From Ascochyta rabiei (taxonomy: Eukaryota > Ascomycota > Dothideomycetes > Pleosporales > Didymellaceae), in the NCBI RefSeq assembly GCF_004011695.2, contig NC_082414.1:1-64000 (forward strand): a stretch of 64,000 nucleotides of DNA, in the 5' to 3' direction. The position numbers and the translations under genes are program-made. A model generated the notes under the pieces. It worked only from the letters and a program-made list of their open reading frames with translations. It was not told the DNA's origin and ran no database searches. Numbering within the stretch: the first letter of the stretch is position 1; every line of letters starts with the position of its first letter. Shown here in pieces: positions 52,990 to 62,959 of the stretch.

Positions 52990-53765
52990 AGTGCATTGCA
53001 GTATATATCCTCCTTCTAGGTGTTTATTACCTATTATAGGTTATACTAACTCTTAGCAGCTTTACCCTAAGAATAACACAGAGCTACCTAAGATTTAAAA
53101 TATTCTCTAGAAGTTAGAGTTTAGCATCGAGGATTCTGACTAGGACATGGTTGATAGTAAGCACTAGTAGCGCCTACTAACTGTGTTAGAGAAGAAGTTA
53201 GCTAAATTTAAGCTTATAGAGCTCTATTAGCCTATTTCTAAGGATTATAGCTAGTAAGTTGTCTTTTTAAGTAGTTTTAGTCTATTATAGGTTATTTTAA
53301 CGTGTTTAGTAGCACGTACATTCCTTACGCTTCTTACCTCTACCTATACAGTAGCGCTATTGCAGAGGATAAGGACCCTTACTCTAATTTCCGCCCAGAC
53401 TAGCGCTAGCGCACTGAAGTTAGTTTTAGCCTATGCTAAGGCTAGTAAGCGCAGTCTTAAGGTTGCTGTAGCTAACAGGGTTGCTAAGGAGACTAATTCC
53501 TTTTGTAAGTAGGTATGTATACTAATTCTGTTCCTAAATAGGCTATACTAACTTATTATAGGTTAAGGTTTGTAATTATGTTGCTAACCCTGTTTCTAAT
53601 TATAAGAAAAAAGGCAAGTCTATAGTTACAGAGATAGCTGTTCTAGAGGTAGAGAAGGATTCTGCCACTGGCTTAAAGAAGGGTGCTGTGACAAAGAAGA
53701 TTAAGGCGCTCTAGAAGAAGCTAGACTGCTATAACAGCACTTAAAGGTGGTAAGAACATGTTATA
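52990..53765 (+). other. Antisense, apparently spliced frame inside Ty3/gypsy B
   Basis: On plus, opposite to gag-pol, protein-like pieces are joined by intron-like sequences: SIEDSDQDMVD-like text and LEKKLAKFKLIELY (53,115-53,245), then a GTAAGT-type donor and TATTATAG acceptor, then ASALKLVLAYAKASKRSLK and VANRVAKETNSFCK (53,390-53,510), a donor GTATGT and an ACTAACTTATTATAG acceptor, then YKKKGKSIVTEIAVLEVEK and KKGAVTKKIKAL (53,600-53,745). The branch-like CTAAC and TTATAG words recur. I do not recognise the product. It could be a captured gene or an element-encoded antisense protein. Confidence 0.45.
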
Positions 53766-56700
53766 ATAGGCCCTAATAGGCCATTATAGCTTACATAACA
53801 ACATAACCCTAAATAATTTCTATAGTTAGATTTCCCTTAGAAATCCTAGATATACCTAAGCCTTAGGCTTAATTTAATAAAGTACTTACTTTTATATATT
53901 ATGTTTACTTCCTGTAATATAATAAATTTTATGCCCTTAGGTTAAGCTGTTTGTAATTTGTAATAGGCTCTTATAGTCTATAATAGGCAATAATAGATCC
54001 TAAGAGATGCTTATAAGCTTAGCTAAGTTAATCCTAGAGTATAATGCTGTTAAACACCCTAAAAACCCTATAGGAAAACTAGTAAAGGTATGTTGTCTCC
54101 TTAGGATACTCTTATTACCTTTTCTCCTTCCCCTTCTTCTTTAGGGGTCGACCTTAACCCCTATAGGTCTTTACTTTTAGATTCCTTTTAGAATAATGCC
54201 CTTAGATTTCTAAAATTGTTAGAGGACGTTACTAGAAATATTTTAACTAGGCTCCTAGGAGTTCTCTTCTTCTCTATAGCTGGTCTATCTAACTAGGTAT
54301 TCCTACTAATTTTGTTCTTCTTTGCGCCTATCTAGTATAGTGTCCACTTTGTAGACATTATTACTATGTTTACGCAGCGTGTCTACAATTAGGACCTCTA
54401 GGTGTAGAATAAGGCCCTATAGATTATAAGGCTCTAGTAATAACGTATAGAAGACTAGATGTACGCTCTGTAAGCCTAGAAGGTTAACTTTAAATGCTGT
54501 TAGACTATACTGGTCTACTATGCAACCTAGACCTAGGTACTTCTAGTTAAGCTTTTTCTTAGGCCTTATTAACCTAATGTGCTAATTTAATACTATTACT
54601 TAATTACCTATTTTAAACGTATATGCTAAGCGTTTCTTATCTGCGTATAATTTCTAGTATTTATTTATAGCAATGATTTTCTTCTTACATTCTTATTACA
54701 AAGTAATAACCTTACTGGCTATTTATACCTCTAGAGGTAATTCCCTAACGCTATAAGGCATACTAGGCTAGTTAGGACTAATAGGATCTATACTGTAGTA
54801 TACTCTAAACAGCGTAGTGCCTATAGTTGTATATATGCTATTATTGTATATAAACTCTACAACTAATATCTATAGGCTCTAATTGTCTTATTGTAGGTAA
54901 TAATAGCACTGTAGGTACTGTTTAAGTGTCTAATTCTGTCTTTTAGTCTGCCTATCTGTCTATAGATAATAAGCAGAAGTTAATACCCTTCTTAAGTTTA
55001 AGTAGTGTTAGAAAGTGTTCTAGTGTTTAGCCGCTATAAGTGGGCCGCTATCTAAGATTATCCTCTTTAGGACACTATATAGGCGTATTACTTCTCTTAT
55101 CTAGGATTAAGCTAGGTCTGTGCTGTCCTAATTAGCTCTAGCTAGGATGTAGTAAGCTATTTTAGTAAGTCTACAGACTATAACTAAGATAGCGTTGTAT
55201 ACCTGGTAGCTTAAGCGACTTAGAGGTAATTCTGTAATAAAATCTATAGTAACCTCTTCCTAGGCTGCGTTTAGAGGAGATAAGGGTGCTAGGAGACTGT
55301 ATAGCTTGTAACGCGCTAGCGTTAGCTTCTTACACACTAGGTAGTCCTTACAGTAGTCTCTTACATCTTTTCTTATTCCTTTCTACTTGTAGTAGCGTTG
55401 CAGCTTTTCTATTGTCTTCTTGCCTCTAAAATGTCCTCTAAGTGGATTGTTATAGCATTCTTAGAGCGCCTTAGACTTTTCCTTAGGAGTAGTTAAGTGC
55501 TTTAACCCCTTATTGCCTATAACAGGCTGTTCTGGCCTATCCTAGTCTGTTTTGCTATTATATCCCTTAGAGGTTGCCTCTAAGTCTAGTTTAACTATAG
55601 ACTCTTCCTTATAGTTATATAGGTCCCTAGTTATAGTACTTTCCTTTACTTAGAAATTCTAGAGGGCTTTAACAACTTCTAATTGTTCTTTAGACCTTTA
55701 GGATGCCTGTGTTGTAACAGCTAACACTAGGAAATTGTTCTTTCCTTAAGAGGCAAGTAAGTCTTAAAGAGGCTAAACAAAGGCTTTGTTATACTTTAAC
55801 AAAGGTTTCTCTGTCTCTGCTCTATAGTCTAGTTGCCTTAAAGGTCTATCTACAGGATTAGTAGTCCCTAGTTAATATATAAGGATAAAATTAAACTAAG
55901 TTAGGGCTAGATAGGATTAAACCTAGTAATAGTTAAGGGTTTTATTCTCTATAAACTACTTTAGGTTCTTATAGTCTGTAAGGACCTTAAAGTGTATACC
56001 TTTAAGGTAGTAGCGCTAGTATTCTAGGCTCTTAATAATGGCTAGCAGTTCTTTATTATAAGTATTGTAATTGTATTCCGCTTAGATTAACTTACAAGAA
56101 AAGAAACTAATTAGCCTCTATTAACCTGTTCTAATATCTTCTAGTATATATTAACTTAGTATGCCTAAGATTACGCCACCTAACGCGTCTACCTCTACTC
56201 TTATATTCCTATAAGGATTAAAGAAGGAGAGTATAGGTACTTAGTTAAAAGCGTCTTTAAGTTTCTAGAAAGCAGATCTGCCTTTTTCGCTGATGTTAAT
56301 TTTCTGGCTTTCCTCTCTCCTTATTGCCAGACCTCCCCTAGCGGATCCTAGGGTTTTATAGGTTATCTCGGTTAATAGTAAAGCTAATTTAGAGAACCTG
56401 TAGATAAATTGTCAATAGTAGTTTATAAAGCTAATAAATACTTAAATATCCTAGACTGTTTGTAGTTGTGGCCACTCCTAGATCGTTTTCACCTGTTCTA
56501 GGTTAATACTAACTCCTTTAGGGCTAATTACGTATCTAAGATACTCTATGCGTTAAGTGTACTACTTATACTTGCTAAGTTTAATATATAGCTTAGACTT
56601 GCGCAGTCTCTGTAGTACATACTTTACATACTGTATATAGGTTTCTTTTGTCTCTAAGTAGATTAGGATATTATCTAAATAGACAATGTAATATATGTTA

Positions 56701-59176
56701 ACTAGTCCTATAAGAGCATAGTTAATATATGCTTAAAACTAGGCAGGGGTATTAGTTAGGCTAAAAGGCATAACTATATACTTATAGTGTCCGTATCTAG
56801 TACAGAAAGTAGTCTTCTACTTATCTCTTTCTGCAATACAAATCCTATAGTAGGCCTCTCTTACATTAAGCTTAGTAAAATACCTTACTTAAGAAAGCCT
56901 CTCTAGTAACTCTGTAATTAGAGGTAGTAGGTGTTAGTTCTTAACTGTAACCTTGTTAAGGCCCTAATAGTTAACGCAAAGTCTTAGGCTGCTGTCTTTC
57001 TTCTTTACAAAGAGTATAGGTGCCCCTACTAGAGACTTTAAGTAACATATCTATCCTCTTGCTATATACTCCTAAAGATAGTTTTAAAGTATCTCTAGTT
57101 CTGTTATAGAGAGATTGTATAATAGCTAGTAAGGTAGAACACTATTAGGTGTTAGAGTTATAGACAGGTTGTGGTAGCTATACTCTAGAAGAGTTTTAGA
57201 GTCCTCTTCTAAGCCTATATCTGTAAACTCTGTATATTCTAGAGGTAAATAACTTATAGTGTTATCTTCTAGTCCTCTATAGCCTACAAAGTTAATAAGG
57301 CACGCGTAGACGTCTGTATTAGGTTCTCTTATACTGCTCTTAAACTGCTTAGCGTCTTCTATAGCTACTTTAGTAAACAGGACAACCTTATTGTCTTTGT
57401 TCTTCTAAAAGAGTATGCGTCTAGTAGCATAGCTAATCCTTAGATTAACTATATTAATCTAGGGTAGACCTAAGTACACTAAGTATCTTTAGAGGTCTGT
57501 TACTATAAGTAGTACTTAATAGGTCTCTTTATGCCTACGTAAATTAGTAATACTTATATCTACTGTTGTGGTACTATACACTGTTAATTTACCCCTATCT
57601 ACGCCTTTAGCTAGCAGCTTAGGTAAGGGGTCTACTTAGAGATCCTGTTCCTTTGCTAGAGTAGCTAAAATTAAGTTTAGCTAGGAACCTCTATTAATTA
57701 TAGCTTCTATAGGCTTAGAGGATTAAACTATACACTATATAGTTAACAACTAAGAGGGATAAAGGTAAAGGGTTTCCCTTAATTTCCCTAAGTCCCTTAT
57801 TTCCTAGTTTAACGTAATGTAGGCAGAAAGGTATAGAATTAGTCTTTCTGCCCTTTCCCATTTCCTAAATTAGTGTTTAAGCCTTCCTTAGATTCCACTA
57901 AGGTGTCCTTCTAGTTAGCTGTGTTACCCTTGTCCTTTAGAGGGCTTTAGCACTTAGCTGCAGTATAACTAAACTTCCTGCAGTTATAACAGGTCTAACC
58001 CTTACTCTTATTTTAGGTGCTAGTAGTTCTATGTACAGACTGCCTGTTATAGCCTCTATTAGCCTATTTTTTTTTCTTTAGAGGTTTTTCTAATTCCCCT
58101 GCCTCTTCTCTCTTGTTGCTAGCCTTTTGTAGCCACCTCTTTGCAGGAGTAGCCTTTAATTCTTTGTCTAGGTTCTTTCTGCAGTAGATAACGTTTGCAT
58201 GTTCTTCTACTATTAGAAGGTTACTACGTCTATTAACAGAGAGTAGAAATAGATCTCTCTAAATGTCTTTACGTAGAGACAAGATATAGTCTATTACTTA
58301 GAGTTCTAGAGTTTAAGCTAAGCCTAGTTCTTCCTATAAGGGTTAAAGGGCATCTAGCAAATCTATAGGTAACTAATTTAGCTTCTGTTAGATTCTCTTA
58401 AGAGTCTTATAGGCTTGTGATTTTTGTTCTAACAGCGTTCCTAGGGTATTTAACATAACAGCTTTCAGTATTTCCTAGGCAGGTAGCTAGGATAGAGAAC
58501 TAGTCTGTTCTGTTGTGCAATGGGATTTCTATAGAGTCTTAAGTAGCTTAGAAAGGTACATTGTCCTAAAATCCACCTTCTAGCTCTCCTTTATAAAGTT
58601 AATTAGTAAGCGTAGGAAATACAATTTACAGTTGCGTTCCTAGCAGTTATATTCTGCTCTTAACTTCTTATTATATCTTTATAGTAGATTTAGCTTTAGA
58701 AGGTTACCTAATAGGCCTAAGGATGTTATTGTAAGGGTCCTAAGTAGAGTTAAGGTTAGAGGGAGTACTAATGTGTCTCCTAACTTATATTTAGCCCTTA
58801 ATTAACAGAGTTAATTAATCTTACTTTGCCTCTAGGTTTTTTTAACTAATCGCAGAGGTCTGCTAGTTCTTAGTCTGTTAGAGAGCGTAGTGTAGCGTTC
58901 TGGACTATTATAGGTGTTTGTAGCCTAGGAGGAGTTAGTAACTGTCCTCCTAGTCTCTGCTTATTTACTCTACCTTTAGCTAGACTAGAGTTCTCTACAA
59001 CGTCTCCTTTAGCAGAGGGAGGTTGGCTTTAGATACAAGCGGTAGCAGAGTCTTCCTTAATAATAAATCTAGAGGGCACTGGTGTACCTAAAGGTTAACT
59101 GCTTTTAGACTAGGTTACTTATTAGCTCTATTGTCTAGTCTGCATTTTAACAACGTATTTTAGGGAGCAATTTAAA

Positions 59177-59379
59177 TGTTAGGATCCCTTTTAGGAGGGG
59201 TGGCACGTTATTAGGCACTTAAAGATAGAGAGTAAAATTGTAGGTTATAGATAGACAAATCGCTCCTAAGTAATTAGAGCAATCTAGCCAGGTTATATAG
59301 ATACGCCACCCCTGCTCCATTTACCAGGCCTTCGGTCTTTAGTCTTGGTGCGGAGCACCTGGGGACTAGGGGCCTGACA
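59177..59379 (-). repeat. Ty3/gypsy B, right LTR (5' LTR)
   Basis: 203 bp. It is less depleted in GC than the left LTR (for example CCAGGCCTTCGGTC where the left copy has CTAGGCCTTTAGTC), so RIP seems to have hit the left LTR harder. CTTAA follows at 59,380. Confidence 0.9.
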
Positions 59380-59431
59380 CTTAAATGCCTAGGAATTTTA
59401 ATTCCAGCTAAAGACACCCCTATCGCCAAAA

Positions 59432-59933
59432 TCAAATAGTACAGCTTGAAGAGGCCGTTCTATTCTAATGCGAGGGTACTGGTAGGACTATAACGTCTAT
59501 GCCTTTAGTGTAATCCTTAACTTGTGCTGATATCTGGTGGCTTAGGTGGTTGTAAACAGTCATTAAAACCACTCTGTCCTTGTAGAGAAAAGAGACAGAG
59601 ACTCCTCCAGTCTCGTGTACAAGTCCTCCAAATAAACGGGTGAAAACAAATTCAAAATTATTACCACGCCTAAATAGTTTAGTAAGGGTGGGTTAACATG
59701 AATATAACTCTTACTTGTTAATGCTATCAAGGCTAGAAGCTTGATCTTCTAGACTGTTCTCTCCAGCCCTGTTTAATTTTAGCGACGCCCTTGTCTAAGG
59801 ATCTAATATAGTACTTTAATTGGAGATCAGTAGTAACTAGATTAATTAAACCCTTTCCTTGATCAGCAGTAGGTGCGGCCAAGCTTAGGGCAACTGCAAG
59901 GGCAGCAAGGACATGGACTAGCTGGAAACGCAT
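59432..59933 (-). pseudogene. Broken gene for a small secreted protein (two exons)
   Basis: The ATG at 59,931-59,933 opens MRFQLVHVLAALAVALS, a clear signal peptide with a likely cut after the Ala-Ala-Pro region. The first open frame ends after 66 codons, but a one-base shift near 59,745 restores the reading EDQASSLDSINK. A 45-bp intron then fits well: donor GTAAGA (from 59,714), branch TTACTAAAC, acceptor TTTAG (to 59,670). Exon 2 continues in phase (RGNNFEFVFTRLFGGLVHE, VSVSFLYKDRVVLMTVYNH, DYTKGIDVIVLPVPS) to a TAG at 59,465, with a second stop at 59,432. The mature product would be about 120 residues, with no cysteine pattern that I recognise. It lies among transposons, a common place for secreted effector-like genes in fungi. 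Function unknown. Confidence 0.6.
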
Positions 59934-60607
59934 AGCTAAGATAGTAGAGAGTTTAACAGTAGACAGTGAAGTAGAGTAGAATTAATCTAAAGTGTTTATA
60001 GTAGAGATGTAGTAGGTGGTAATCTATAGTGTAGGCTTACAAGTTACTTATATAGAATCTCTATTTTCTAATAGATTATTAATCTTAGCTAGCTATTTAT
60101 ATCGGTAGAATTTTTCACCCAGGACACTAACGTAATAGCGTTACAGCTGTGTCTAATAAGATTCTACTGTAGTATCCGGCAAAGCCGTAAAAGTACTAAA
60201 GGTGGCTCTAGTATAACTAGGATACTATCTAAGTTATCCGAAATGGCCCTATTAAACTGGTAGATAACCGGCCTTGCCGAACCAGGTTGTGGTTAACTTC
60301 AGTTAACGTAGCGGCTAGCCACCAACATAGAAAAATAGCCATCTAAATAGTTAATAATTATTTATACACTCTTATTGTATTTTTTACATATTTAGCATAA
60401 AATCTTACATAGTTATGTTATACTAAAATGCCCCTATTTATGTATATAATACAATGTAGGCCATCCTTAAGTATTAAAGATAAATTCTAGGTAGTAATTA
60501 ATGCCTGTAATAGGTACACAAAGTACTTAGTAATTAATTTAATTTACAAATAAATCACTGCTAAGCACCTCTGTTAAGCGTACCTACCTACACTATAATT
60601 GCCGAAT
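59934..60607. other. AT-rich flank of the secreted-protein relic
   Basis: It contains the presumed promoter of the secreted-protein gene. From 60,110 to 60,330 the composition is less AT-biased (TCCGGCAAAGCCG, ACCGGCCTTGCCG), and a 27-bp word at 60,432-60,458 also occurs at 61,831-61,857. I see no gene. Confidence 0.45.
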
Positions 60608-61204
60608 ACTATAGTAAGCACTAAGCTACTACAGTAAGCACTAAGCTACTATAGTAAGCACTAAGCTACTATGGTAAGCGCTAAGCTACTACAATAAGCA
60701 CTAAGCTACTACAGTAAGCACTAAGCTACTACAGTAAGTACTAAGCTACTACAGTAAGCACTAAGCTACTACAGTAAGCGCTAAGCTACTACAATAAGCA
60801 CTAAGCTACTACAGTAAGCACTAAGCTACTACAGTAAGCACTAAGCTACTACAGTAAGCACTAAGCTACTACAGTAAGCGCTAAGCTACTATAGTAAGCA
60901 CTTAACTTCTACAGTAAGCACTAAGCTACTACAGTAAGCGCTAAGCTACTATAGTAAGCACTAAGCTACTACAGTAAGTACTAAACTTCTATAGTAAGTA
61001 CTAAACTTCTACAGTAAGCACTAAGCTACTATAGTAAGCACTAAGCTACTACAGTAAGCACTTAGCTACTATAGTAAGCACAAAGCTACTACAGTAAGCA
61101 CTAAGCTACTACAGTAAGCACTAAACTTCTATAGTAAGCACTAAGCTACTACAGTAAGCACTAAGCTACTATAGTAAGCACTTAGCTACTATAGTAAGCA
61201 CTAA
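60608..61204. repeat. 20-bp minisatellite, about 30 copies
   Basis: The tandem array has consensus CTAAGCTACTACAGTAAGCA. Variants are almost all transitions (ACAG/ATAG, GCAC/GCGC, GCTA/ACTT). The period is constant. There are short stretches of higher-order similarity (the GCGC variant recurs at irregular multiples of 20). It ends precisely at the start of the next LTR. Confidence 0.95.
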
Positions 61205-61629
61205 TGTAAAGAGTATACAAGCCGATTACAAGGGAGGATAGGGTTAAAGAGGATAGTAGGTGTATGAAGGTACGTAGTATGTAGTAACAAGACTAATTAC
61301 TAGTGTATTAGCAAAAACCTCTAACACCTCTATATAGTCCCAGCTGACTAGCCCTATAGTAGCTCGCTAAGACTAGCAGAGGTACCTCTACTATGGTCTC
61401 CGGTAAAAGTAGAGTCCTATGGCCAGTGCAGACAGGGATTCGACAAGGGTTTCTAGAAGCCTCTACCGAAATTAAGAACATGTCCCACACCAATAAGCAG
61501 GCTACCTTTGTCTTAGTAAGATAGAAATCGTCTATACATATCTGTAATTAACAGTTCCGTATACTAGCCTACGCACTAGCTATAGGACTCTACTTTTGCC
61601 AGAGACCATAGTAGGCCCAGCGCCTAACA
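61205..61629. mobile_element. Solo LTR, copy B, interrupted by a MITE
   Basis: It begins TGTAAAGAGTATACAAGC and ends GCCCAGCGCCTAACA, matching 34,766-34,967. Without the inserted MITE and its TA duplication it is also 202 bp. The 61-codon minus-strand frame at 61,308 spans both and is chance. Confidence 0.75.
61391..61611. mobile_element. MITE with 30-bp terminal inverted repeats, TA target duplication
   Basis: The left end CTATGGTCTCCGGTAAAAGT and right end ACTTTTGCCAGAGACCATAG are inverted copies over about 30 bp with two mismatches. TA lies on both sides (61,389 and 61,612). Deleting the element plus one TA restores the LTR sequence of copy A. A length of 221 bp with no coding frame makes it a non-autonomous Tc1/mariner-type element. 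Confidence 0.85.
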
Positions 61630-61930
61630 AATCCGGAGGAGCATTTCAAATGGCTCCTCCCCTCTAGTCAACGCACGGAGCACGGTTAGGGGCATTCGGC
61701 CAGGAATTTGTTAGAATCTTAACACCAACAGTAACAAGTACTATGGTATTAGGCATAAGTAGTGTAGGTGGGTCCGGCATAACTAGGGGTTATCTAGAAT
61801 TACCCTATTAACTAAACTACCCTAAATCCACCCTATTTCTGTATATAATACAATGTAAACCTGTCTCTGCCTGCATCTACGTGTTATCTTTAATTATGCC
61901 TACATGGTCTTAGCTATCTGCTAAGCTATC
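61630..61930. other. Flank upstream of the Tc1/mariner relic
   Basis: It begins with a GGAGGAGCATTT...AAATGGCTCCTCC inverted repeat (61,635-61,660). It also holds the 27-bp word shared with 60,432 (61,831-61,857), perhaps a transposon leader. No frame is supported. Confidence 0.4.
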
Positions 61931-62300
61931 TACCCCTCATCACCACCGGTACCTATTACGAGATGAGCGTCTCTCGGTACAGACCCTCTGTTAGGCCAGC
62001 CACACCTTCAGGTTTATTGCTAACCTCCTTAACATTATAGAGAGACAAGTTAGCTATGCTCTTGCTAGTAAACAGGTTACACTAAGAAGGCGATCTAGTC
62101 GCCTACGAACTCTTACAGAGGCCTAGGTAGATAACCCTAAGGCCTACGTCTAATCCTTACAACGCATGCGTTAGATAAGCTACCACTGTGCCGGTGCACA
62201 CGGTGACTGCCTTAGTAAGAACCAGGATGCTTAGCTCGTGTACGTAATCTGGCCGGCAGAAAGGTATAAGAAGCCTTAACAGTAGCTGCCAAGGCACAAC
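61930..62300 (+). mobile_element. Tc1/mariner transposase fragment (N-terminal helix-turn-helix)
   Basis: The plus-strand translation reads RDERLSVQTLC, HTFRFIANLLNIIERQVSYA, LASKQVTLRRRSSRLRTLTE, then A-stop-VDNPKAYV and MR-stop-ISYH. This is the order of the DNA-binding region in fungal Tc1/mariner transposases (a Pro/Ser hinge followed by the LTEAQVD motif). The DDE catalytic domain is absent. It is a relic. Confidence 0.65.
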
Positions 62301-62495
62301 ACAGATGACAACAACTAGAAACACTTACTTATAGAATTCATTTACCGTACTACCTATCTCTCTAACCCTTAACAATAATAATAATCTTAATAAGTATTCT
62401 TCCTAATGTGCCTGCTAATAAGATGCTTTAATACTTATACTAGAACAAAATAGTAACCTAACTAGGGGGCACGGTATAGCAGGTAACATCGAAAT

Positions 62496-62642
62496 TCTGC
62501 TACTCTAAAGGCTAGGGTATAGTTTAGGAATTATCCTGTTAATTCTAGACTAGGACGTTATTATCTAAATATCTGCCACTCTAAAGGCTGGGGCACGGGC
62601 TAGGAATTATCCTGTTAATTCTGGACCAGGACGTTACTATCA
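62496..62642. repeat. Tandem duplication, 76-bp period
   Basis: Two copies start TCTGCYACTCTAAAGGCT and end GGACGTTAYTATC. The first copy is more AT-shifted than the second (GACTAGGACGTTATTATC against GACCAGGACGTTACTATC). Flanks at 62,301-62,495 and 62,643-62,960 hold no recognised gene. Confidence 0.75.
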
Positions 62643-62959
62643 GAACTATTATTTAGAAAACCAGAAAACAAGCTTAAAACAAGGCGGGCATCTAGTTAAT
62701 CTAGAAAAGCCTTAGCTAAGGGACTATCTTAGTCTAATTTCTAATGCTTATTATATATATTATCCGCACAGTTCTGGTTAGCCCTATTCCTTAGTGCTAG
62801 GGGAACATAAAAGACAGGTACTAAGCTGCTTTCACAGACAGAGCAATTAAGATCAATTTAATTACAAGAAACTATTATCTACTTAGAATAACAGACTACT
62901 AAGGATTAATGTACACTACTATTGTCAGATAATATGCTTAATGTGTGAAGATAATAATA

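Larger units (their letters stand above)
52049..59379 (-). mobile_element. Ty3/gypsy LTR retrotransposon B, 7.3 kb, RIP-degraded
   Basis: LTRs lie at 52,049-52,250 and 59,177-59,379 (TGTTAGGATCCC ... GGGGCCTAACA / CCTGACA) and are flanked by CTTAA on both sides (52,044 and 59,380). The gag-pol sense is minus. The zinc knuckle at about 57,957-58,005 reads CYNCRKFSYTAAKC, with the His of CCHC changed to Tyr by one transition. The reverse transcriptase has PILFVKKKDSSLRLCVNY (about 57,000) and YLDNILIYLETKE (about 56,670). Integrase and downstream parts lie leftwards to about 54,200. It is inactive. A region next to the left LTR reads as a spliced gene on the opposite strand. Confidence 0.9.

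Noticed and set aside
60608..61204. CRISPR array
   Set aside because: Units are directly tandem with no unique spacers, and the genome is fungal.
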